Below the pieces are notes generated by a model. It did no database searches. It was not told the DNA's origin and worked only from the letters and a program-made list of their open reading frames with translations. 64,000 nucleotides of DNA from Sindora glabra. Its lineage: Eukaryota; Streptophyta; Magnoliopsida; Fabales; Fabaceae. The first letter of the stretch is position 1. Each line of letters starts with the position of its first letter. The stretch covers positions 54,340,851 through 54,404,850 of the forward strand of contig CM035232.1 of assembly GCA_020226215.1 (NCBI GenBank), read 5' to 3'. The translations under genes and the position numbers were made by a program. Below, piece after piece: positions 37,366 through 48,217 of the stretch.

Positions 37366-38993
37366 GAAAGTTTAACATATTATATTTATTAGAAAACTAA
37401 CATGTTATTGATAATATTTTTTTTACAATCATTAATTATATTTTATACTTTATGATAATATCTTAAGTTTTTATTAATGATACTTTTTAAATAGTATATT
37501 TTAAGTTTAAAATACATCAACTTAAAGTTCTCGGAGGGTTTACAGTCTGTACATAATTTATTTTTCATTTCATGTACCTTGCAGATGATTTTCCCTTTTA
37601 TTTCTTCAATGATTGTATTAAAAGTTGAAATAGAAAATATTGAATAATATTAATTTTATATAATATCATATTTTTTATGCGTCAAGTTATTTTTAATGAT
37701 CAAATATGTTTTTTTTAGGAATTCATGTTATGGAAAACGCTGACTGAAATAACTAATTATATATTTTAGTTTCAATGAGATGAGTTAGGAATAAAAATTA
37801 GGTATTTTTTAACATTCATTAATATTTTATTGATATAAAAATTCGAACAATATATTTTAAATTGAATATACATCAATAAAATACTTTATATAATATTATT
37901 TTTTCCTTTAATATATTATCCTACAAAATAAATTTATTTTAGCGTGATTGTTGCATAATTTTATAATTGATACAATAACATCTAATAACTTTTACTTATA
38001 GATTGAAATTATTAAATTATCTAACAAATTTTTCTTTCATGCAGAGGTTTTTTTCTGTTTGCTTCTCCGAATACTCACCGGTTAGTATTTTTAGGAATTT
38101 TATGCTTATACTATAATGTTTATATAGTCATAGTGAAGATATTTTTTATTTCGGTAGAGATATTTATTTAGAATATTATGATATTAATAATATAGTATTA
38201 TTTATTTTATTTTGTTTGTTATGATTTATTATCTGAAATTATGATTTAAGATGTGAAGTTATGATTTATGAAAATGTTGTAGGACTTTATATGTAATGTG
38301 ATAGGTGTGCTATTAAAATAATAACAAACGAGATAAAGAAGGATGTCGTAATATAAGTCTTACGACCTAGGGGAAAGCCATATTAAGAGAACTGGATCGT
38401 GTGAGATCTTAATGTATCATAAGAGAGGTACTAAAAAAGCTCCTGGGAAATGTGAATGTAACCAAAAGCCTTGAAAAAGTAGGATACTGTTATTACAAAT
38501 TTAGATTTTTTTGCATTTAAATAGTAGATATTGTAGATGGAAGAGTAGTAAACGTACCCGAAAAAAATATAGGTATCCTTGATTTATTTAGGAAGAACTA
38601 AGATATATATGGAGGTAACAAATAATAATGTGTACATACTTTCGGTTGCTATTTCGTAGTAGGTGGGAACGGAGAAAAAAAGTCGTAAAAGTGGACAAAT
38701 AGTGTATTTGATTGGCTAACTAATTTAATTAGTATAATTTGTGTAAAATCACTAAGAAAAATGATGATTGAAAGAGATAAACAAAACCATAGGTAAAATT
38801 ATATAGTCAAATTTTATATTAGTTTAGGAAAAAAAATAACCTTAGATTGGTCGAAGAAAATAATCCTGTTATTTCATAGAATTAATAGAATACCTTGCAA
38901 AATAGTAATACACCGCGTTCATTTTTAATTATAGTATTAAATACTAGTATACTTATTTATGAGAACAAAATTTGTATATGAGACTACTTCTCC
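37366..38993 (+). other. AT-rich leader/intron region of the Mutator-like element
   Basis: No coding region. It contains the possible short noncoding exon at 38,045-38,078. The plausible acceptor for the first coding exon is TTGTGCAG at 39,014-39,021. Confidence 0.4.
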
Positions 38994-39035
38994 ATGTGGG
39001 GGTGCAACGAGTATTGTGCAGCTAAGAGTAAGAAG

Positions 39036-41811
39036 ATGAAGAAAAGTTTAATTGCATTTATATATTCAAATGGTACAATTGTTGAGGGGGATGCGGGGAT
39101 AATGTACGATGGACCTCCCCCAAAGGCATTGAAATTACGAGGTTGCAACAGTATGGATGCTTTGCGGGCGAGAATTCATGCTCGACTGAAGCTTCACGAA
39201 GATCAAGCTGTGGGGAAGATTGTTTACAGGTTTCCACAACATCAAATAGAGGCTCAGTACATGGCATACGAATTGGATGACGATGAAGACTTGGTATGCG
39301 CGATAGCAAGCTACGAACAACATCCGACGATGACAGCCATGGAATTGTACGTGGACGTGATCACATTCGAGTTGCGCACTGCCAGCCTTCGTTTTGATGA
39401 AAGAGTTCCAAGAACTGCACCGCCCGTGGATCCAGCAGTTTATGTTAGCACTGGTTGTTCGATGGTGGGGGAAGGCCATCCTTACACAAATGGATTTGAG
39501 TTCCACATTTCTAATAGTCATACTCCTGTGCTGGACTCATCTGTTGCAGGTGTTACCTCGGTAAATGCACCCCAAACCTTGGTAGGTTCATCCCGTGCCT
39601 TGCAGGTCGTACAAGAAGAATCTATTGATCCTGTATTGCTGGATGCCCACCTAGAGTCTGGTTTTGAAGACGATGAGGTGTCCTGCAGTAGCAGTGACGA
39701 TCATGACACAAATGACGATGAACGTGCGGCAACAAATGCAGACAGTGTACCAACGCGGTGTGTGAGGGGTGGTAATGCTGCACAAACATCGTATGGTGTC
39801 CCCCAGGCTGCTGTCTTCTCTGACATTGATTAGGATACGATACGGAAGCCAAATGAATTTCCAAAAATCATGAAGCCAACCTATGATTACGACATGGAGG
39901 ACTTGGAGGTTAGGCAAGAGTTCGATTGCAAGGAGGCTTTAATCGCTGCAACCAAGCATTACCACATCAGAAGGCACCACAGTTATTATGTGGAGGAGTC
40001 GGATACCAAAAGATTATCATTGAAGTGTGATAAATTTGGGGACCAATGCAATTTCCACCTCAGAGCGGTGAAACTGAAGAATTGTAACACTTGGACCATA
40101 ACTAGATTTTCAAGGCCCCACACATGTGTTAATGCTAGATTGACACAGGACCACAAGTCTCTGGATTCCGAGTATATCAGTTCCCTGATCCTGGAGATGA
40201 TTAAAATGAAGCAAGACGTTCCTATCTCGCTTATACAAGAGAGGGTGGAAGGCATGTACGGATACAAGATTTCGTACAGAAAAGCATGGAAGGCGAAACA
40301 AAAGGCAATTGTGAAGGTGCACGGTGATTGGGACAAATCGTATGAAGTGCTCCCCAAATGGTTGGACATTTTAGGCTACTGTGACCAAGCGCTGTTCAAG
40401 TTGGAGTCCCACGAATTTGTCACAGCTGATAACCGTGTCGATCCGCAGAAACATGTTTTCAACCGAGTTTTCTGGACATTCAAGCCATGCATTGCAGCGT
40501 TTCCTTACTGCAAGCAATTCATACAAGTTGATGGCACGCACCTATATGGCAAGTTCAGGGGCGTGCTACTGATTGCTGCGACTCAGGACGGTAACAAATG
40601 CCCCGTTCCTCTTGCCTTTGCCATTGTTGACAGGGAGAACTATGAGAATTGGAGTTGGTTTTTGGCATTACTGCGGGTCAATGTCACGAACAAGCAAGGA
40701 ATATGCTTGATATCAGATTGACACCGAGCTATAAAGGATGCTGTAGCCACCGAAGGCCTGGGATGGCAGCCTCCTTATGCTTATCACCGGTATTGTATTA
40801 GACACATTGCCAGCAACGTTCGCAAGAAGTGTAGGGATGACAGTGTGAGGAAAGCTGTCCTCAAGATTGGTATGTGTTAATGCAGGCATTTCTTTATTGA
40901 GCGTTTCATTTATAAATTTGTGCACCCAGTTGTTCATTTTAGTTAACCTATTTGTCTCCTTCTATTTAGCGTACGAGCCCAGTTGGGGAAAGGCCATGGA
41001 GAGATTGGACAATCTTAGCAAAGTCAATGAGGAGATCCATAAGAAGTTGACCGGTATTCCGAACGAGAAGTGGATGCTTGCTTATGACGAAGGCAGAAGA
41101 TATGGTCATATGACGACTAACATTGTAGAGTGCATCAATGGCCTCTTCAAAGGACTAAGGAAGCTGCCAATCACAGGCCTTGTCCAACAAACATATTATA
41201 GATGCGTCAAGTACTTTGTGGAAAGGGCAAAAGAAGCGCACGCTGACCTACAACAAGGACACAGATACGCAAGCAGATTCAGACAGGAGCTTGCAACTAT
41301 CCAGTCACGTGCGACTTCTTACCACGTTCGTGCTTACAATAGAGAAGGGACTAGGTTTGAGGTGGTGGAGGGCCCTGATATGGCTAGTGGCTCATGTGGA
41401 AAGGTCGTCCAGGTGTTATTAGACAAAGGGCAATGTGAATGTGGACAATTCCAAGCATATAGGTATCCCTGCGCTCACATTATTGCTGCTTGTGCCTCAA
41501 TCAACATATCGTGGGAACCATATGTCGATGCTGTATACAGGCTTGACACGCTGCTCAATTGTTACAAATCTGAGTGGTGGCCTATTGGGGATTGGTCGCA
41601 GTGGAATAACCTACCACCATTCCCTGTCCTAGTTCCAAATTATGGAAGATTACGTGCAAGGGGACGACCAAAGGCGACCAGAATCAGAAATGAGATGGAT
41701 TGGCCTCAGGAGAGCGGTGTAAAGCAAAAATGTAGTCATTGTAAGATGGAAGGACATAATCGTAGGCGTTGCCTACTGCTTCATGGGGACGAAAGCCCTT
41801 CTACACCGTGA
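39036..41811 (+). pseudogene. MURA-type Mutator-like transposase with two premature stops
   Basis: Exon 1 is 39,036-40,869. A 100-bp intron follows (40,870-40,969, ATTG|GTATGT and CTATTTAG). Exon 2 is 40,970-41,811. I chose ATG 39,036 because it follows an acceptor (TTGTGCAG); an in-frame ATG at 38,994 would add 14 residues. The frame covers 891 codons, broken by TAG at codon 266 (39,831) and TGA at codon 562 (40,719). The frame is otherwise unshifted. Regions: residues 1-130 N-terminal MuDR-like region; about 180-265 acidic linker; about 292-444 MuDR DNA-binding region with Cys/His residues (KCDKFGDQCNFHL...HTC); catalytic region with VDGTHLYGKF (Asp499), LISD (Asp561) and VECING (Glu665); SWIM finger C767-x-C769-x9-C779-x-H781; CCHC knuckle C866, C869, H874, C879. 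The TGA replaces the residue after the second Asp, normally Arg in this family, so CGA to TGA is likely. Confidence 0.92.
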
Positions 41812-42128
41812 TTTTTACTATTTACTTTCGCATGTATGCTTTAAAGTATGTTAATCAATGTCATAAGTGTAGCGGTTGCACACTATATTTTATTTTTTAC
41901 GGTTGTAAATTTGCACATCATTATGTATATAAGGGTTACCCCATTACTGGTAATGTGAAATTTTTTATCACCTGTCATTTTATGATATTATTTATATATA
42001 TTGCACCTTAAATTTAAGACAGTTTATGATATTATTTTTTAATACCTTAAGGTTGTGCTTAAATTGGACAACACCTTTAAGCTTGTGTGTGTTTAAATTT
42101 CATTCTTATGCAATGCTTGTCGTGGCAG
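41812..42128 (+). other. Spacer between transposase and PMD genes
   Basis: 317 AT-rich bases, holding the transposase 3' end and the PMD gene leader. The PMD ATG directly follows GTCGTGGCAG, which could be a splice acceptor, so read-through and splicing from the upstream transcript is possible. No terminator is recognisable. Confidence 0.35.
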
Positions 42129-44581
42129 ATGGCATCCACATCCCGACGCGTTGATCCTGGGCCACGCGATCCTTCTCTGCTGACCGCTCAGGCCTCACAC
42201 ATATCCCAGTCGGTTTGGACAGGCCATGTATGGAAATAGCTACACCTTAATTAACCGGAGTATTTACTGTTTCTGAATTATCAGACGTTATAGTTGGTGT
42301 TGTTTTTTCTTTTGCAGCCTGACCGTGTGCTTAGGATTCGCCGAGCTCATCACTACCATCACCAGCCGCTGCCGGAGATGATTGTCCCCTTTCTGCGAGA
42401 GGCAGGCTTTTACGGCTTGGCGATGTGTGAGTTTGTGTCGATCGACCATCAGTTGATCAGTGCTCTTGTGGAGAGGTGGCGGCCGGAGACGCACACCTTT
42501 CACATGCCGCAGGGAGAGACGACTATTACCCTGCAGGATGTTGCCTTTCAGCTCGGCCTACCCATTGACGGTCGAGTAGTGACGGGGCCCACCGTGTGGG
42601 GGTGGGGAGGCCTGATAGAGGAGTACTTGGGACTCCAGTTACCGGTGGATGAGAATGTCATCCGAGGGGGGCGACTGAGGATGAGTTGGTTAGAGAGGCA
42701 TTTCACTCATCTTCCAGATGATGCGGATGAGGTGACAGTGCAGAGATTCGCCCGAGCTTACATTTTACGACTCATTGGTGGGACGTTATTTCCGGACCAT
42801 TCCGGCACATACGTCCACCTCATGCACTTACCCTTGATCGCACACCTACACGAGGCTGGGACGTACAGTTGGGGGTCAGCTTGCCTGGCATACCTATACA
42901 GAGAGCTCTGCAAGGCCACCGCACCGGATTACAGAGAGATAGGAGGTTGTTGCCTACTACTGCAGCTCTGGGCTTGGGATAGATTTCCCACTATCGCTCT
43001 CGCAATAGCTATTTCAGACATACCAGAGGGGGATGCAGGGATTGGCCCCTTAGCGCGCAGGTTAGAAAATATTTCAACTTTCACTTATAATTAAGTTTGC
43101 TACGCAGTTGCCTAACTTTGTTATTGAACCTGGCAAGTGGCACTATCAGAAGACGTTCCAGGATAGTCCGGCACACAGCCTACCCCATTACAGATACGTG
43201 CTAGACCGGCTTTGTCTTAACCAGGTACGCAGGGGGGTTTTACAATCATTAATTTCAAGGCTTTGTCCAATCCACAATCGTATTTAAATCACATGATAAA
43301 ATTGTAACTTCAGATCGTCTGGATCCCGTACACTGAGGAGATCATCGCATCACTGCCTCAGTACTACTTTGACGGGAGCGACACTTGGACAGCAGTGGTG
43401 CCGCTCATTCACTTCCAGATTGTCGAGTGGCACCAGCCTGATAGGGTTTTGCGGCAGTTTGGACTCCGCCAAGCCATTCCAGAGCCACCGAAGCAGGTGG
43501 CGGAGGTCCACTGCCTTCATTTGTCCGGTCGGCATGACGAGGAGTGGCACATCCGCCATCAGCCGTATATTGCACTCTGGGATATCCGGCGAGACTTGTG
43601 TGTTACCGCCGAGCCGACGACACGCCTAGTTCTGGGACCACATTCCGATTACATGACATGGTACAGACGGGTTACCAGACGGTGTATTACACCTGTCGGG
43701 GGAGCGCTTGACCTTGTGGTAATTTTGCGTGCTAGTTTTTTGTATCTGATTTTCTTTAAATCCATTAGTATTATAACTAACTTTAATGTCAAAAATATGC
43801 GCAGGTAGATGAGGTTTCTTCACTACAGGACTTCACTACCCCTGAGGGGCAGACTATGTTCACCTTCAATGCGCTTAGGTCAGCGACGGAGTCCATCCTT
43901 CATGCGATTCAGCAGGTTGATCATGTCATCATTGACTCACATGCGGAGCCAGCTCCCCAGGCCCATCACATCCCAGACCCTCCGGAGGGTGACCATGATC
44001 AGCCTCGCTCTCGTCGACGACGTCGCACTGCTCCACGGCATATGTCGCAGGCTGATGTTCCGTCCGCTTCGACAGTGCAGCAGATTCCACCTTCGACTGC
44101 CCAGGAGACCATGACGATGATGCCTGATCTTACTGCTCCATCTCATTTGCACCCTACTGCACCTGATGATCCTTCATCCTCCACCACGTTCCCGGCCGTA
44201 CTGTTTAGGCCGTCGTCACCCCAGATGTACCAGCTCCCTCCTGGTGTTCCATCCTCATTCCAGGCATTTCCACATGCACCAGGAGTTTCATCTGCATTCT
44301 ATGCCTTTCCTTCTGATGATGCTGGTCCAGCGCAGCCATATCGTCCTGTATTTGATTGGCATACTCAGGATCAGGGATTAGCACATGGTGGCATGATGAC
44401 AGACCACTCAGAGCTTGTAGATAGCAGTAGAGGTGGAGGCAGGGCGGGAGCCAGGGGTAGAGGCAGAGCAGACACAGACACCGGGGATGTGACTCCCGAG
44501 CCTGCGCAGAGAGTTAGTAGATACGGCCGCCACATTACCGATCCTGGATGTGGGACTGGACATCACTTGCGTAGACATTAG
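42129..44581 (+). CDS. Plant mobile domain (PMD, MAIN-like) protein of the transposon
   Basis: Five exons: 42,129-42,227 (MASTSRRVDPGPRDPSLL), 42,318-43,060, 43,137-43,224, 43,314-43,718 and 43,805-44,581. This gives about 703 residues if spliced so. The PMD core is clear: IVPFLREAGFYGLAM, ISALVERWRPETHTFHMPQG, TITLQDVAFQLGLPIDGR, then an LQLWAWDRFP block and a conserved WHIRHQPYIALWDIRRD block. The C-terminal 250 residues are Pro/Ser-rich, then Gly/Arg-rich (GGGRAGARGRGRADTDTGD), ending CGTGHHLRRH. In host plants PMD proteins (MAIN, MAIL1) act in transposon silencing and gene expression; transposon copies have no established role. Anomaly: exon 3 should begin with G 43,137 (AG|G, then TGG for Trp), but the two bases before it are AA rather than AG. 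The nearest real AG sites give a frame shift, an over-short 47-base intron or a loss of residues. All other splice sites are canonical. A full product is therefore uncertain. Confidence 0.85.
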
Positions 44582-44630
44582 CTTTCTTTTCTATCTCGTT
44601 TATATATTTGTATATTTGTGTACATTTATC

Positions 44631-44745
44631 TTACTACTTTATTGCCAGACATCAACATTTAGGATGACTTTACTACTTTATTGCCAGACACCAACATTTA
44701 GGATGACTTTACTACTTTATTGTCAAACGTCAACATTTAGGATGC
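44631..44745 (+). repeat. 39-bp tandem repeat, about three copies
   Basis: The unit TTACTACTTTATTGCCAGAC, then A(T/C)CAACATTTAGGATGAC, starts at 44,631, 44,670 and 44,709. The third copy has several substitutions. It lies just after the PMD stop codon, in its likely 3' untranslated region. Confidence 0.9.
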
Positions 44746-44923
44746 TTCTAATTACTATCACTTTTTTAATTATTTGCGCAGGAATAATTACAAATAACAA
44801 TAAATCACGAAGATCATTGCAATATTTAATTTTATTTAAAAAATGATGATAAGGACATCTTCCACATATAATAACTAATATTATTAATTATCATATTTTC
44901 ACAACTATTATAAATATCTACTT

Positions 44924-45617
44924 GGTTAAAATACCAAAATACGTTTACTTCATAAACTATTTTTTGTTTTACCGCAATTTTGAAACTATTTACCAAAATA
45001 CGCAGGGCGCGAGCTGAAGACGCCTTCTAACATGGCGCCTTCGCTGTAGCAAATTTCGCTGGGGAGGTGCTATTTCACCTGGCGCCTAGCCAGCAAACTT
45101 AGGTTTACAACTTATGGGGCTGGGAGGCACCAAGTGAAATGGCGCCTCCACAGTCCTATTTTATAAATTAATTAAGTTTAATAAAATTATATATTTATTT
45201 ATATAATTTTAATTTTATTATAATTATATCTTAATTTTTACGACTAATATAGATAAATAATATCATAAAATGTAATTAATTAAATTTTAAAAATTATAAT
45301 TTCGTTCTAATTATGGTAAAATTAAAATTATATAAATAAATATATAAATTTATAAAACTTAAATAATTTATAAAATGGGGCTGTGGAGGCTCCATGTCAC
45401 TTGGCGCCTCCCAGCCCCCTAAGTTATAAAAAAAAGTTTGTTGGGTAGGCGCCAGGTGAAATAGCGCCTCCCAGCCCGCGCAGTGAAATTCGCTGTAACG
45501 AATGCGACATATTGAAAGGCGCCTTCAACGGCGCCCTGCGTAATTTGGTAAATAGTTTCAAAACTACGGTGAAGCGCAAAATAATTTATGAAATAAACGT
45601 ATTAGCCTATTTTAACC
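44924..45617. mobile_element. 694-bp foldback derivative nested in the large element
   Basis: Starts GGTTAAAATACCAAAATACG and ends CTATTTTAACC. It is flanked by TATCTACTT (44,915-44,923) and TATCTATTC (45,618-45,626), 7 of 9 identical. Both arms carry GGCGCC words with CATTTCACTTGG-type spacers (some mutated, for example CTATTTCACCTGGCGCC), and a central AT-rich palindrome joins them. Nearly the whole element can fold on itself. No coding capacity. The more diverged target duplication implies some age after insertion. Confidence 0.85.
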
Positions 45618-45626
45618 TATCTATTC

Positions 45627-46676
45627 TTTTTTTATTTATCGTGTGCAAGTAAATAAATAATATTAATTATCATACTTTCACAAAAATTCATGTCTCTAGG
45701 GTGCACAGTCAACACAGTCACCGCCTAATTAATTTAGAAACGAGGAACGAGGGTGCCATGGGCCAAAAGTGCCATATCGCCTGTCGTTTCTTCCCTTCAG
45801 CGCGAACGATGCCATTTCGTCTAGCGTACCTCTACACGTCATTTGGCGTCTCTCCATCGCTGTTCGTATCTTCTGTGCTTATTTCGATAAAATGTTTCGA
45901 GCGAACGATGAAACGAATAATAATTTCTTAAAAAATAATTAATCGGTACTTTTCACTCTCATTGCCAAAATATTTTATCATTCTGATGAAATAAAAAATA
46001 TCTAATTCATGTTATAATTCCGATTTAATTACAAAATGAAAAGATTATTGAAACGAAATAATCAGATTTTTTTCAATTTTTAGCTATCTTCAACCTCGCC
46101 AGTTTGCATTCATTCTGTCACAAAATAAACAAAATTTTATTCAAATAAATAAAAATGGACAAGCATATTATTGGAATAAATATAAAATAAGAAAAATATA
46201 TTTATTACATTATATTTCTTTTCATTTTTAGCTATCTTTAACTTTGTATATAAAGAATATTTTATTATACTCAATAAATTTACTTATGTGTAATAACATA
46301 TTAAATAATGACTTGTAATAATATAATTCCAAGCGTTAGAAGTTTATAATTTCAAAAATTGATAAAAATTAACTGTCATTACGTAAAATTTTGAGAGACA
46401 TTAATATTTAATTATTTACTAAATATTTATTATTTTTATTCATTATATTATTATCATTAACTACTTTCTTATTTAATTCCTATAATAAATTTATGTATTA
46501 GATATCAAAGTGGAGTTAACATATTTTTATATGACAGCAAATATAATTATAAAATAAGTAATTTATTTTCAAAAATTTATTTTCAGTTACAATCATATAT
46601 TATTTATTTTTATAATTTTTATTTTCAAATTATATCAACATTAATTAATTTCAAAAGGAAAAAAATGAAAAAATTT
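45627..46676. other. 3' noncoding part of the large Mutator-like element
   Basis: About 45,690-45,930 is GC-richer with CpG-containing words (GCGCGAACGATG, TTCGAGCGAACGATG) and a 76-codon open frame without recognisable features. The rest is AT-rich. No gene is supported. Confidence 0.4.
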
Positions 46677-46683
46677 GAGCGAG

Positions 46684-46771
46684 GGCGCCACCTTGAATGG
46701 CGCCCTCAGAGCGCCAAAGGCGCCATCCTGGATGGCGCCTCCGCCCATGAGGCGCCACACCAAATGGCGCC
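46684..46771. repeat. Right GGCGCC array (three paired units)
   Basis: Units at 46,684-46,704 (spacer ACCTTGAAT), 46,719-46,739 (ATCCTGGAT) and 46,751-46,771 (ACACCAAAT), plus an AGCGCC half-site at about 46,710. All spacers are again exactly 9 bases. Confidence 0.9.
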
Positions 46772-46774
46772 TCC

Positions 46775-46863
46775 CGCCACTGTGCGCAATCCGGTAATAT
46801 GTTTCGAAAAAATAGTAAATCGATAATAAGTTTTGTAAAAAATATTATTTTGGTATTTTAGCC
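46775..46863 (-). repeat. Right terminal inverted repeat, outer part
   Basis: Complemented, it begins GGCTAAAATACC and reaches CGAAACATATTACCGGATTG, matching 36,029-36,110 in order with substitutions. Confidence 0.8.
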
Positions 46864-46872
46864 TCATCTAAC
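46864..46872. repeat. Right 9-bp target duplication of the 10.8 kb element
   Basis: TCATCTAAC, identical to 36,020-36,028. Confidence 0.9.
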
Positions 46873-47608
46873 CCATACGTGGATCTACTTGCACAGACTA
46901 TAGGTTTTTGTAGACTAAGACGATTGCAACCCGTGAGACTTAGGGCCTCCAGAATGAAGGCTTGAATCCTTCAAAGCTTGTAGGTTAATAGGCCGGCTCG
47001 TGGATTTCAACCCGTTTTAACAGTTTTAACATAGATAGATGATAATGTAAAGTTAATTTACATTAATAGTAAATTAAATTTAAATTATTTAATAAAAAAT
47101 TCTAGATTCAACAATGCCACATATAAAATTACCTCATAAAATATTGGCATTGACTGATTACTTGAGAATTACAATATTAAAAGATTTCTGTCCTTCTAAC
47201 AAGGGTGGTTTCAAGGATTTGAATTTTTGTTTATTGATAAAAAAGTTTGCTTTGAATTAGTATACTTTTTGTTAAACTAACATCTTAAATTACCAATATA
47301 TATATCTTAAAATAATTGTTGCTTTTTGAACATATTTGCAAATTGCAAGGAATTTAAGTCATGCAAACTTATTAATAATAATTCTTTTTTAATGAATTTT
47401 AAAGAACAAAGTTAACAAAGACAATGACAGATCAAAGAGGTCATCATTATGGCGTAATTTCACTACAATACCATAAGGATTCACCAAACATGCTTGCAAT
47501 GTTGAACTTACATCGCACTCAAATTAATAGAGAAACCTCGCAATCCATGTCCCATTTTATGCTCTCACATACGTTGAGAAGGAAACACGGTGTTTTTTTT
47601 TTGTCCGA
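46873..47608. other. Intergenic DNA upstream of the ARPC2B-like fragment
   Basis: Interspersed-repeat text at 46,880-47,040, then AT-rich DNA. About 47,400-47,608 may be leader sequence of the fragment that follows. No other gene is seen. Confidence 0.4.
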
Positions 47609-48217
47609 ATGGCAAGCATAGATAAAGCTACCCTTGCTCTCAAGGAATTCTGGCTCAAATTTTATAGGTAAGTTTCAATATAAATTTAGTATATCACAAA
47701 TATTTTATGCAAATTTAATATAAATATTACAAAAGTTATAATTTTCTATATAAAATTTGTAACTTTATGTGTTTGAATTTTGCATGCAAAAGCATACAAA
47801 AATGGCAGATCCATTGTTTAAAGTTGTATTAAAAAAAATTCAATTTTTGTTTGCTGTTGTATTAAATTACAATTTCCAGTAAAAAGTACAAGAAGTTTGA
47901 AACTATTTTTTCAAGAGTTGGAAGAGTATTTGCTGAATGTATTTTCTGGAATATTGCTAGAAGAATAACCCCTTTTTCATGAAAATTTGTAAGTTCATGG
48001 AAGACTTCAATATATATAAAGATTAGGCTAGTCATCTTATACATTTGCTAGATTCTATGCTTCTTTTCTTTTTTTTCCCCTCAATTTTGTGAAACTAACA
48101 ACAAAATTACATGAATTAATATATTATGCTTCTTTAACATTTCATTATAAGGCTGAGAAGCCCATGGAAATTGGTCATCACTTGTATGAATTTGGGCCTG
48201 GGGAGTACCACATTCAG
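47609..48217 (+). pseudogene. ARPC2B: Truncated ARPC2B-like gene (first two exons only)
   Basis: Exon 1 at 47,609-47,667 reads MASIDKATLALKEFWLKFY and ends in a strong donor AG|GTAAGT (phase 2). Exon 2 at 48,152-48,217 reads AEKPMEIGHHLYEFGPGEYH, then IQ, and ends CAG|GTAAAA. From memory this matches the N-terminus of plant actin-related protein 2/3 complex subunit 2B, a subunit of the complex that nucleates branched actin filaments in the cytoplasm. The family is normally some 300-370 residues. I see no third exon to 48,990 or after the foldback element at 49,026-50,430. The bases where the exon-2 acceptor should be (before G 48,151) read AA; the usable AG one base on would shift the frame. 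This looks like a partial duplicate or truncated copy. The symbol refers to the family of origin, not to a working gene. Confidence 0.65.

Larger units (their letters stand above)
36029..46863 (+). mobile_element. Large Mutator-like element with transposase and PMD genes
   Basis: 10,835 bases flanked by a perfect 9-bp duplication TCATCTAAC. The left end is GGCTAAAATACCAAATTACG. The right end, complemented, is GGCTAAAATACCAAAATAAT. The inverted repeats share about 95 diverged bases ending in AAACATATTACC(A/G)GA and then ACGC or GCGC, followed by arrays of GGCGCC-N9-GGCGCC units. Inside, on the plus strand, are a MURA-type transposase and, 318 bases downstream, a plant mobile domain gene. A 694-bp foldback relative is inserted in its 3' part. 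The perfect duplication suggests a fairly recent insertion, yet the transposase has two premature stops, so this copy is probably not autonomous now. Confidence 0.92.

Noticed and set aside
45701..45931. 76-codon frame in the 3' part of the large Mutator-like element
   Set aside because: GC-richer but with no domain; more likely noncoding sub-terminal sequence.
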